DNA from: CAXBBB01 sp963793245
GTDB taxonomy: Bacteria > Bacteroidota > Rhodothermia > Rhodothermales > BA12
Length of the DNA: 64,000 nt
Assembly (NCBI GenBank): GCA_963793245.1
Contig: CAWBZG010000004.1
Coordinates: forward strand, 1-64,000
Reading direction: 5' to 3'
Shown here: piece by piece, positions 34,981-42,338 of the stretch
How positions within the stretch are numbered: position 1 is the first letter of the stretch
Layout of the letters: every line of letters begins with the position of its first letter
The notes under the pieces: generated by a model
Told to the model about the DNA's origin: nothing
Databases searched by the model: none
Seen by the model: only the letters and a program-made list of their open reading frames with translations
Translations under genes and position numbers: made by a program

Positions 34981-36245
34981 AATGCGCGGTGTGCGATGTC
35001 GCGACGCAGCGTCTTGCCTTCGAAGTGGATGGCGTCGGCTCCTGCGTACGCCTGATCGACGGCGGCACGGAGCGAATCGCCTCGTCCCGTGACCGACAGC
35101 ACACGTCCGCCCGACGTGACCAACTCGCCTGATTCGTTCCGTTGCGTTCCCGCGTGGAAGACGAGCGCGCCGGTTGCCTCAGCCGCTTCGACGCCCGAGA
35201 TCGCGCGGCCTTTGGGATAGCTGCCGGGATACCCTTCGGAAGCCAGAACGACGGTCGCCGCGTGCTGCTGCGCGACGGTTAGCCGGATGCCCGACAGGTC
35301 GTGCCGTGCCATCGCGCCGAATACTCCAGCCCAGTCGCAGTCGACGAGCGGCAGAACGGCTTGCGTTTCGGGGTCTCCCAGGCGGCAGTTGTACTCGACG
35401 ACGCGCGGACCGTCCGGCGTCAGCATCAGCCCGACGAACAGGATGCCGCGATAGGGCGACCCGTCGGCCTGCATGCCGCCCAGCGTTGGCTCGACAATAT
35501 CGCGGCAGACGCGCGTGAGCAGCCCGCCCGTGACGACCGGAGCCGGAGCGTAGGCGCCCATTCCGCCCGTGTTGGGTCCGATGTCGCCCTCGCCGATGCG
35601 TTTGTGGTCCTGAGCAGGAGGGAGGAGGAGGTAGCGCTCGCCGTCGGTCAGCACGAACAGGCTGGCTTCTTCGCCCTCCATGAATGCCTCGACGACGACT
35701 TGGTCGGCAGCTTCTCCGAACGCGTCGCCCGTCAGCATGTCGCGGATCGTGCGTTCGGCATGATCCTGGTCGTCGCACACGACGGCGCCTTTGCCCGCCG
35801 CCAGCCCGCTCGCCTTGACGACGCACCGCTCGCCCAGATCACGCGCAAAACCGACGGCTGCATCGACTTCGGACCGCCCAAACGCGCGCCAACTCGCCGT
35901 CGGGATGCGGTAGCGCTGCATGAAGTCTTTCGAGTAGGCCTTGCTGCCCTCTAACTGCGCCGCCGCAGCCGACGGCCCGACGACTGCGATGCCCAACGCG
36001 TGTAGTCGGTCGGCCAGCCCGAGCACGAGCGGGACTTCGGGGCCGATCACGACCAAGTCGACGGTGCGCTCCGCTGCCAGCCGCGTCAGTCCGTCGACAT
36101 CGTCTGCTGAAACGGCGACGTTCTCGCCCAGCGTACGTGTACCGGAGTTGCCCGGCGCGAACAATAGGCGGACGTCAGAAGTCTGTTGGAGTGCCCACCC
36201 GAGCGCGTGCTCGCGTCCACCGCCCCCCACAAGTAGTATGGTCAT
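34977..36245 (-). CDS. purD: Phosphoribosylamine-glycine ligase
   Basis: Second step of purine synthesis: 5-phosphoribosylamine + glycine + ATP to GAR. The ATG at 36245 gives MTILLVGGGGREHALGWAL; the longer frame upstream is not supported. ATP-grasp features are FMQRYRIPTASW, VVKASGLAAGKGAVV, AFMEGEEASLFVLTDG, the PAQDHKRIGEGDIGPNTGGMGAY segment and VVEYNCRLGDPETQ. Length (422 residues) is normal. Its start codon shares the tetranucleotide CATG with that of the rightward barrel gene. purS at 41565 is the only other purine gene in the window. Confidence 0.95.
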   Translation of the reverse strand: MTILLVGGGGREHALGWALQQTSDVRLLFAPGNSGTRTLGENVAVSADDVDGLTRLAAERTVDLVVIGPEVPLVLGLADRLHALGIAVVGPSAAAAQLEGSKAYSKDFMQRYRIPTASWRAFGRSEVDAAVGFARDLGERCVVKASGLAAGKGAVVCDDQDHAERTIRDMLTGDAFGEAADQVVVEAFMEGEEASLFVLTDGERYLLLPPAQDHKRIGEGDIGPNTGGMGAYAPAPVVTGGLLTRVCRDIVEPTLGGMQADGSPYRGILFVGLMLTPDGPRVVEYNCRLGDPETQAVLPLVDCDWAGVFGAMARHDLSGIRLTVAQQHAATVVLASEGYPGSYPKGRAISGVEAAEATGALVFHAGTQRNESGELVTSGGRVLSVTGRGDSLRAAVDQAYAGADAIHFEGKTLRRDIAHRAL

Positions 36246-37449
36246 GTCGTCTCGAATCAAGAGAAGCGTGCGCGTTTCGCCGTCGAAGATACTGGCATGT
36301 GCGCTTCTTCTGACACTCGGATTGGCATCGGCATCTCCGTCATGCAGCACAAGTCACGGTTCGCCCGACGCTCGACGTACTGCGCATCTGGGGCGGATCG
36401 TACGGTTGGGGATTGCCTGTCGGCCTACGTGTCCGCAGACGAAGAGCGCCAGTTCAACAGCCGCCTCGACCTCTATCCGGCGCAGCACTTGGGGCGCTAC
36501 CGCCTGCGCACCGAACTGGGCGACGTGCGCGAGCCGGGCTGGTACGGCAACCTGTTGCTACGCCACGAAGTCACCCGGCGGCGTCCGTTCTTCGGCTTCG
36601 GCGCCGACGCTCCCGAGGACGGTCGTGTGACGACGCGCGTCGTTCGGCAGGAGACGTGGCTCCGCGTCGGGCGTAACGCGCCCAGCGGCATCGGCGTCCA
36701 CGTGTTCGGCGGCATTCGCCACCTCAACCGTCCACGCATAGTCGAAGTTGAAGGCGATGACCCGGCGATGCTCGCTCCTGCCGACCAAGCCCTGCTCGAC
36801 CGAACGCGCGGCGTGACGGGCCTCACCGTCGGGCTGCGGCTGCAACGCGATACGCGCGACGCGAATGAGCGTCCAACGCGCGGCTATTTGGTCGACGCCC
36901 AAGTGGAGGAGTTCGTCGGCGTTGGCGGCACGGACGACGTCTACGGACGCGCCGCTGTCAGTCTCTACGGCTACGTGCCACTGGGACGCGACGCGACGCT
37001 GGCTCTGCGCGCCATCGCCGTCACGACGGTTGCCCAGCACGACGGGGAGTTGTCGTACCTGCTGCTTCCCCAACTCGACAACCGGTACATCGCCGGTACG
37101 AGCCGCCAGCGCTTCGTCGACAACGACGTGCTCGCGCTCACGGCTGAAGCGCGCTCGCCCTCGTACGCGCTCCCGCTGTTGCCCTTCGACCTGCAGTTCA
37201 CCGCCCAGGCATCGCTCGCCCAGGTTTACAACGCCATCGAAGACCAGTTTTCCTTCCGCGTCGGGTCGGATACGGATGGCAGAGCGGCTTCCGCTTCGAG
37301 CCTTTGGCGGCATTGGTGCGCGGCTCTACAATGCGGGAGAGGATAACCTCTTCGTCGGTGGCTATATCGGAACAGGCACGGTTACGCTGTCGATTGGAAC
37401 CGTCAGATTCGAGAACGACAATCGCCGCCTGCGCGAACTGTGGCGATGA
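36244..37449 (+). pseudogene. Outer-membrane beta-barrel (BamA/surface-antigen like), multiply frameshifted
   Basis: A signal peptide frame opens at 36244 (MSSRIKRSVRVSPSKILACA; a GTG at 36268 is an alternative). The mature start continues in a second frame (VTVRPTLDVLRIWGGSYGWG, 36353 onwards). A third frame holds most of the barrel (from DEERQFNSRLDLYPAQHLG at about 36440 to about 37265). Further shifts lead through VGYGWQSGFRFEPL and then FGGIGARLYNAGEDNLF to the stop at 37449. Alternating strands and RDTRDANERPTRGYL, typical of surface-antigen barrels, support the call. At least four indels are needed, including what looks like a duplicated GTCGG near 37260 and a lost T near 37308. Confidence 0.7.
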
Positions 37450-37450
37450 T

Positions 37451-38035
37451 TTAGCTGCGGGTCGGCGGCACGTCGACGCGGTCGGGGCGGTCGTAGTACG
37501 GGTTGCCCTGGAGCGTCTCGCCGCGTGCTTCGGCCATGAAGTCGCGGCTGTACCGGACGTAGTAGGAGGCAAGAGATCCGGCATAGGCGGCCTCGTCGTC
37601 GGTCAACTCGCGGACGACGCGCGCCGGACTACCCAGCACGAGCGAGCGTGGCGGGATCTGCGTACGAGCCGTCACCAAGGCACGCGCTCCGATCAGGCTG
37701 CCTTCGCCTACGTCGGCATCGTCCATCACGACGGCTCCCATGCCGACGAGTACGCGGTCGCGAATCGTACAGCCGTGAACGATGGCGCCGTGCCCAACCG
37801 TCACGTCGTCGCCTAGCCACGTCGGTGACGTGCGGTTGGTGACGTGGACGATGGACCCATCCTGCACGTTGCATCGGTCGCCTAGCCGAATCCAGTTCAC
37901 ATCGCCCCGCAGCACGGCGCCGAACCAGATGCTGCACTGCGCGCCCATCGTCACGTCGCCGATGACGGTCGCTGAGGGAGCGAGGTATACGTCGCTGGGC
38001 AGGTCAGGTGTGCGGTTGCGAAAGGGCAGAAGCAT
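37451..38035 (-). CDS. Gamma-class carbonic anhydrase-like protein
   Basis: This 194-residue left-handed beta-helix protein has hexapeptide repeats (SATVIGDVTMG, GDRCNVQDGSIVHVT, GHGAIVHGCTIRD, VLVGMGAVVMDDADV). The zinc-ligand histidine positions of the YrdA/PaaY branch are present in VHVT, GHGA and VHGC. The C-terminal 60 residues are helical. Family members may hydrate CO2 or have lost activity; the pattern here is compatible with metal binding. It converges on the barrel gene with one base between stops. Confidence 0.9.
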   Translation of the reverse strand: MLLPFRNRTPDLPSDVYLAPSATVIGDVTMGAQCSIWFGAVLRGDVNWIRLGDRCNVQDGSIVHVTNRTSPTWLGDDVTVGHGAIVHGCTIRDRVLVGMGAVVMDDADVGEGSLIGARALVTARTQIPPRSLVLGSPARVVRELTDDEAAYAGSLASYYVRYSRDFMAEARGETLQGNPYYDRPDRVDVPPTRS

Positions 38036-38340
38036 GGCGTCGTCGATGAGGGCAGAGACAAGCTACGCCGAGGTTTAGCATCGCGTGGACACATGTGAGC
38101 CACCGGTGGGCACGAGGTGGGCAGCAGTCGGAACGCCTTTGGTACAAAGCCCCGTATTGTGCCGTTGCGGGACGATTACAGGAGATACCATCGTGCAGCG
38201 AGACGGGCATTTGGGCCGTTGGGATGGACCCTGATAGCATGTGAGATCATCTTACCTATACCCAATCGAGACCGCTGAACGCGCTCCGATTCTTCTAGCC
38301 GGGATGCCTCGGCCTACTTAACGAAATCTCTCTCCACTCT
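38036..38340. other. Promoter-bearing intergenic region upstream of ferritin-like pair
   Basis: About 305 bases between two divergent genes, with no gene supported. Just before the ATG at 38341 lies a pyrimidine tract (CTCTCTCCACTCT) instead of a Shine-Dalgarno sequence. The same style recurs before 39104. This fits Bacteroidota-type initiation. Confidence 0.5.
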
Positions 38341-39063
38341 ATGTCGACCCCGACCTCCCCGGCTCCCGTGCGCACGCACAGCCGTCGCGACCTGCTCAAA
38401 ATCCTTGGTGCCGGAACAGCTGCCCTAAGCGCTACCACGCTGCTCACCGCCTGCGACGATGACGACCCGGTGACGGGCAATGGCGATGGCGACACCGTCA
38501 CGATCGATTTCTCGACGAACACTGGCGTCCTCAACTACGCCTACGCGCTCGAACAACTCGAAGCCGCCTTTTACGCCGCAGTGACGGCCAACAGTGCATT
38601 CGGCACCATCTTCTCGTCGGACGAGCAGTCGATCTTGCGCGATCTGCAGGCGCACGAAGAGATCCACCGCGACTTCCTCGCCGCTGCTCTGGGCAACAAC
38701 GCCATCGGCGGCCTCACGCCCAACTTCGAGTCCATCAACTTTGGCGACAAGACGAGCGTGCTGGGAACGGCACAGGTCTTTGAGGATCTCGGCGTCGCTG
38801 CCTACAACGGAGCCGGACGCTACTTCACGCGAGATACGGCAGGCCGCAGCCTGTTGGCTGTCGCTGGCAAAATCGTCTCGGTCGAAGCGCGCCACGCGTC
38901 GGTTATCAGCGACTTGATCGTCAACAACCGCATTTCTGGAACAGGTGTCATCGATGCCAACGGCCTGGACCGCGCGTTCACGCCAGACCAGGTGCTCGGA
39001 GCCAGCGGAGCCGCGCCGTTCATCCGCAACACCGTCCGCGCGATCAACGTGCCCGCCTCGTAA
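38341..39063 (+). CDS. Tat-exported ferritin-like lipoprotein
   Basis: The N-terminus has a twin-arginine signal (SRRDLLKILGAG) ending in a lipobox LLTAC (Cys about residue 37), so it is probably a Tat-exported lipoprotein. The mature domain is a ferritin-like four-helix bundle (DUF4439-like/desiccation-related group): LNYAYALEQLEAAFYAA, then HEEIHRDFL, then VAAYNGAGRYF, then SVEARHASV. The E--H and E-RH pairs could bind a di-metal centre. It is the first of two paralogues in tandem, 40 bases apart. Roles proposed for the group include iron or oxidative-stress handling; this is inference. Confidence 0.88.
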   Translation: MSTPTSPAPVRTHSRRDLLKILGAGTAALSATTLLTACDDDDPVTGNGDGDTVTIDFSTNTGVLNYAYALEQLEAAFYAAVTANSAFGTIFSSDEQSILRDLQAHEEIHRDFLAAALGNNAIGGLTPNFESINFGDKTSVLGTAQVFEDLGVAAYNGAGRYFTRDTAGRSLLAVAGKIVSVEARHASVISDLIVNNRISGTGVIDANGLDRAFTPDQVLGASGAAPFIRNTVRAINVPAS

Positions 39064-39103
39064 GGCCGCGCCGACTCTCTCCACTTCCGACTCTACTTCC
39101 GAC

Positions 39104-39919
39104 ATGAATACCGATCTCTTGACCCGCTTCGACATCGAAGCCAACGGTGCGCCCACCTCGCGCCGCGACGCCCTCTCCCAGAGCCTCCGCATAGGAGGAG
39201 CCGCTGCGCTCTCCATGCTGCCGTTCTTCGGGATGGCGAAAGACGCCCTGGCCGCCAACCCGACGTTTACGTCTGCCGCGACCGATTTCGACATCCTCAA
39301 CTACGCGCTGACGCTCGAGTATCTCGAACGCTCATTCTACCGCAAAGCTATCGCCACGGGCCGCATCGACTCGGTTGATGCTCCGCTCTTCGATCAGATT
39401 CGCCGGGACGAAGACGCACACGTGACGCTGCTTGCTGGCGCCATCTCGACCGCAGGAGGAACGCCCGTCTCGTTCACCGACGACGACTTTACCTTCACGG
39501 CAGGCGGCGTTGATTACCTGAGCAGCTACGATCTGATCAAAGCGCTCTCGCAAGGCCTCGAAGACACGGGCGTCCGCGCCTACAAAGGCCAGGCTCCTCT
39601 GATCGAGAACTTGGGTTATCTCACGGTCGCGCTTCAGATCCACTCGGTCGAAGCACGCCACGCCGCCGCGATCCGCCGTCTGCGCGGTGCCAAAGGCTGG
39701 ATCCCGCTCGATCAGCCGGATGCGCCCGCTGCTATCGCTGCCGTCTACGGACCGGGCGTCGGTACGCCGAGCGAAGACAACGTCACGCAGGCAGGCGTCG
39801 ACCTTTCGGCTGCACTGTCGGGCTACTCACGCCAGCAGATCAGCGAAGCGTTCGACGAGCCGCTCGACATGGCGACCGTTGCAGGTCCCAACGGCATTGC
39901 CACGCCGTTTATCAGGTAA
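39104..39919 (+). CDS. Tat-exported ferritin-like protein, paralogue
   Basis: The start at 39104 gives a Tat signal (TSRRDALSQSLRIGGAA) without lipobox, cleaved near ALA. The ferritin-like bundle matches its upstream neighbour motif by motif: LNYALTLEYLERSFYRKA, RRDEDAHVTLL, GVRAYKGQAPL, HSVEARHAAAIR. A 60-residue C-terminal extension follows. At 271 residues it is longer than the lipoprotein partner. One partner is anchored and one soluble, so they may form a hetero-oligomer in the periplasm. A strong terminator lies 27 bases after the stop. Confidence 0.88.
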   Translation: MNTDLLTRFDIEANGAPTSRRDALSQSLRIGGAAALSMLPFFGMAKDALAANPTFTSAATDFDILNYALTLEYLERSFYRKAIATGRIDSVDAPLFDQIRRDEDAHVTLLAGAISTAGGTPVSFTDDDFTFTAGGVDYLSSYDLIKALSQGLEDTGVRAYKGQAPLIENLGYLTVALQIHSVEARHAAAIRRLRGAKGWIPLDQPDAPAAIAAVYGPGVGTPSEDNVTQAGVDLSAALSGYSRQQISEAFDEPLDMATVAGPNGIATPFIR

Positions 39920-39946
39920 GAACAGCCGTCTCGATCTAGACGCACA

Positions 39947-39981
39947 AGCCGCTCGGTCCAGCAGGATCGGGCGGCTTTTTG
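39947..39981 (+). terminator. Rho-independent terminator after the ferritin-like pair
   Basis: Thirteen paired positions (39947-39959 with 39964-39976, two wobbles) close on an AGCA loop and are followed by TTTTT. This is the clearest terminator in the window. Confidence 0.92.
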
Positions 39982-40048
39982 CGTGGACACCTTTCCTCTC
40001 TGGGCCGTCACACGGTCGGAACGGTGAAGTGGAGGGAATCCGGCTATC

Positions 40049-40795
40049 TTGCACGATCACCCACCAGACCTGTCCGCCGTGTTCGCAAGAGAAGGCTACC
40101 TCATCATTCTCGTCGTCGGCGTGCTGTCGCTCGTGCTTGCCGCGCTGGGATTCGTCTTGGGCGGAGCGGCAGGCGGCCTGTTCTACGTCTTGGCGATGCT
40201 GTCGCTAGCGTTCACGCTCTACTTCTTCCGCGACCCCGTCCGCGTTACGCCCGACGAAGCGAAAATGGGCAACCTGCTGATCTCGCCCGCCGACGGCAAA
40301 GTCGTCGTGGTGCAGGACATCGACTACGAACCGCTCTACCTCAAGGGGCCAGCCAAGCAGATCTCGATCTTTCTCTCGCCACTCAACGTCCACGTCAACC
40401 GCATTCCCGCCGACGGACAGATCGAATACGCCGAGTACGTGCCGGGCGACTACCTGGTGGCGTGGCATCCCAAAGCCAGCGAGAAAAACGAGCGCTCGCA
40501 GATCGGATTGGCCCATCCATCCGGGAGTCGAGTGCTGTTCAAGCAGATCGCAGGAGCCGTCGCGCGGCGCATCGTCTACCACGTCGGCGTCGGCGATCGC
40601 GTTCATAGCGGACAGCGCTTCGGCATCGTCAAGTTCGGCTCCCGCATGGATGTGATCGTCCCTCCACACGTCCAGATCGGCGCCAAAATGGGCGACAAAG
40701 TCCAGGCCGGGCTGACCGTGATCGGGCGTTTTCCCGACCCTGAGCCGGTGCACGAAGTACCGGCGGACCTCGAACCAGCCGAGTTGGTGGCCTGA
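40049..40795 (+). CDS. psd: Phosphatidylserine decarboxylase, short archaeal-like type
   Basis: Converts phosphatidylserine to phosphatidylethanolamine. The start may be TTG 40049 (GGAGG 13 bases upstream) or GTG 40079, which gives the usual FAREGY beginning. Two membrane helices (about residues 17-60) precede the catalytic part: RDPVR, SPADGKVV, FLSPLNVHVNR, and the self-cleavage site KFGSRMDV (Gly197-Ser198, counted from TTG), which generates the pyruvoyl group. The family form of about 220 residues lacks the long E. coli N-terminus. It is followed four bases later by pssA, the preceding step. Confidence 0.92.
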   Translation: MHDHPPDLSAVFAREGYLIILVVGVLSLVLAALGFVLGGAAGGLFYVLAMLSLAFTLYFFRDPVRVTPDEAKMGNLLISPADGKVVVVQDIDYEPLYLKGPAKQISIFLSPLNVHVNRIPADGQIEYAEYVPGDYLVAWHPKASEKNERSQIGLAHPSGSRVLFKQIAGAVARRIVYHVGVGDRVHSGQRFGIVKFGSRMDVIVPPHVQIGAKMGDKVQAGLTVIGRFPDPEPVHEVPADLEPAELVA

Positions 40796-40798
40796 CCG

Positions 40799-41575
40799 AT
40801 GGCACGAATCCCACGCCCCCGCCGCAAACTGACGCGCCGCCACATTCCGCGGACGGTTGTGCCGTCGTTTTTCACGCTGATGAACCTGTTCAGCGGCTTC
40901 ATCGCCGTGATCCAGATCCAGCAAGGCGACTACACTCAGGCCTGTTGGCTGATTGTGCTCGCGGGCTTTTTCGACTTGCTCGACGGCATGATGGCGCGGC
41001 TGACCAACTCGCAGAGCCAGTTCGGAGTCGAGTTGGACTCCCTCGCCGATGTGGTCTCGTTTGGACTGGCGCCGTCGTTCCTGATTTACAACGTCGCGCT
41101 CCAAGAGATGAAACTGCTCGGCCTGTTCATCTCGGCGTTGCCCGTGTTGTGCGGCGCGGTTCGGCTGGCCCGTTTCAACATCTCGTTCGACGGTGAGAAG
41201 AAGGGGACGTTTACGGGACTTCCGATTCCGATGCAGGCCGCGGCCATCGTCGCTATCGTGCTCAACTTGCAAGAGGGGACCATTTTGCTGCCGGGCATCA
41301 CGCCGCGCGCCCTTGCCATTGTCGCGATTGTGCTGGCGCTGCTGATGGTGAGCAACGTCCCGTTCGACGCCGGTCCGCGCCCGTCTGCATACTACGTGAA
41401 GTCGGCGCCGGTCAAGGCGATCCTCTACCTATTGGCCGCAATCGGCACGCTCGTTTGGATTCCCGAAGGGCTGCTCGTGGCGCTCGCGCTGTACCTTTCG
41501 TGGGGGTTGGTTACTGCCGCCCTCCACCTGTATCAAGCCGTCCGATCCGCCGAACCCGCTCCCGATGACGTATAG
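40799..41575 (+). CDS. pssA: CDP-diacylglycerol-serine O-phosphatidyltransferase
   Basis: Makes phosphatidylserine from CDP-diacylglycerol and serine at the inner membrane. The CDP-alcohol phosphotransferase motif is complete: FDLLDGMMARLTN, then FGVELDSLADVVSFG, with spacing D-xx-DG-xx-AR-x8-G-xxx-D-xxx-D (about residues 59-81). Seven to eight membrane helices follow a basic N-terminus. The 258-residue length suits the Gram-positive/Bacteroidota type. It precedes purS with an 11-base overlap. Confidence 0.93.
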   Translation: MARIPRPRRKLTRRHIPRTVVPSFFTLMNLFSGFIAVIQIQQGDYTQACWLIVLAGFFDLLDGMMARLTNSQSQFGVELDSLADVVSFGLAPSFLIYNVALQEMKLLGLFISALPVLCGAVRLARFNISFDGEKKGTFTGLPIPMQAAAIVAIVLNLQEGTILLPGITPRALAIVAIVLALLMVSNVPFDAGPRPSAYYVKSAPVKAILYLLAAIGTLVWIPEGLLVALALYLSWGLVTAALHLYQAVRSAEPAPDDV

Positions 41576-41840
41576 CGCCCACATCACTATCACCCTCCGT
41601 CCGTCGATCCTCGACCCGCAGGGCAAAGCCGTCCAGCAAGCTGCCGGGCAACTCGGGTTTAGCGACGTGACGAGTGTCCGTATGGGCAAACTCGCTGTCG
41701 TAGAAATCGAAGCTGACTCGCGCGAAGCCGCTCATGCGACGGCCCAATCGTTAGCCGAAAAGCTGCTCGCCAACGCGGTGATGGAAGACTTCTCCGTAGA
41801 GATTCGCGAATCTGCGATCCACGAACTAGCGTCTGCCTGA
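41565..41840 (+). CDS. purS: Phosphoribosylformylglycinamidine synthase subunit PurS
   Basis: This 91-residue protein has the PurS fold signature: ITITLRPSILDPQGKAVQQA, then LGFSDVTSVRMGKLAVVEIE, then AEKLLANAVMEDFSVEI. PurS bridges PurL and the glutaminase PurQ in the FGAM synthase complex of organisms with the short PurL. It starts inside the end of pssA (11-base overlap). purL and purQ are not in the window, so the complex genes are scattered. Confidence 0.93.
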   Translation: MTYSAHITITLRPSILDPQGKAVQQAAGQLGFSDVTSVRMGKLAVVEIEADSREAAHATAQSLAEKLLANAVMEDFSVEIRESAIHELASA

Positions 41841-41845
41841 CCGCC

Positions 41846-42154
41846 ATGCGCCCGATGTACCCCACCGCTACCGTCGCCACGCCCGATGTGGAAGTCGACG
41901 TACTCGACGATGTCGCCACTCGGATCACGGCTCCGTGGCGCGTGCTGCTGTTCGACGACGATACGCACACGTTCGACGAAGTAATCGTCCAACTCGTACG
42001 GGCTACGGGCTGTACCTGGGAGCGGGCCGAAGCGCACGCCTGGACCGTCCACTCGAAGGGCAAAGATGCCGTCTACTCGGGACCGTTCGACAAGTGCTTC
42101 CGCGTTCAGCAGATCCTCAACCAGATCGAGTTGATCACGCAGTTGGAAGGGTGA
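41846..42154 (+). CDS. clpS: ATP-dependent Clp protease adaptor ClpS
   Basis: This 102-residue adaptor delivers N-degron substrates to ClpA-type unfoldases. The signature is clear: PWRVLLFDDDTHTFDEVI (residues 30-47), then AEAHAWTVHSKGKDAVYSG and ELITQLEG-like end. The acidic and hydrophobic pocket residues in DDDTHTFDEV are as in the family. It follows purS by five bases and is the last gene before a repeat-containing convergent gap. Confidence 0.92.
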   Translation: MRPMYPTATVATPDVEVDVLDDVATRITAPWRVLLFDDDTHTFDEVIVQLVRATGCTWERAEAHAWTVHSKGKDAVYSGPFDKCFRVQQILNQIELITQLEG

Positions 42155-42243
42155 GGTGACGGGCGGTTAGAACGCGATGTCAGTCTTTCACTGCCGTACC
42201 GCGACTATCGCCCTTCTCGCGCATGCGGGGATCCAGTGGAAAA

Positions 42244-42274
42244 ACCAGTCTGGTGATAACTGGTCAGACTTGGT
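42244..42274. repeat. Inverted repeat in convergent gap
   Basis: ACCAGTCTG (42244-42252) pairs with CAGACTTGGT (42265-42274) with one bulged T. It lies between clpS and the DUF5916 gene, beside the second copy of the dispersed repeat. There is no T-run, so it is not a convincing terminator. Confidence 0.45.
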
Positions 42275-42285
42275 ACGCAACCCTC

Positions 42286-42314
42286 AGATCGCCACGGCGG
42301 GGCCTCGCGATGAC
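42286..42314 (-). repeat. Small dispersed palindromic repeat, copy B (decayed)
   Basis: Read on the minus strand it starts GTCATCGCGAGG and ends GTGGCGATCT, as copy A at 5068-5100 does, but the middle is changed and four bases shorter. It sits in the gap after clpS. Confidence 0.6.
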
Positions 42315-42338
42315 AAGGTTCAGGCTACGTGGCATTCG

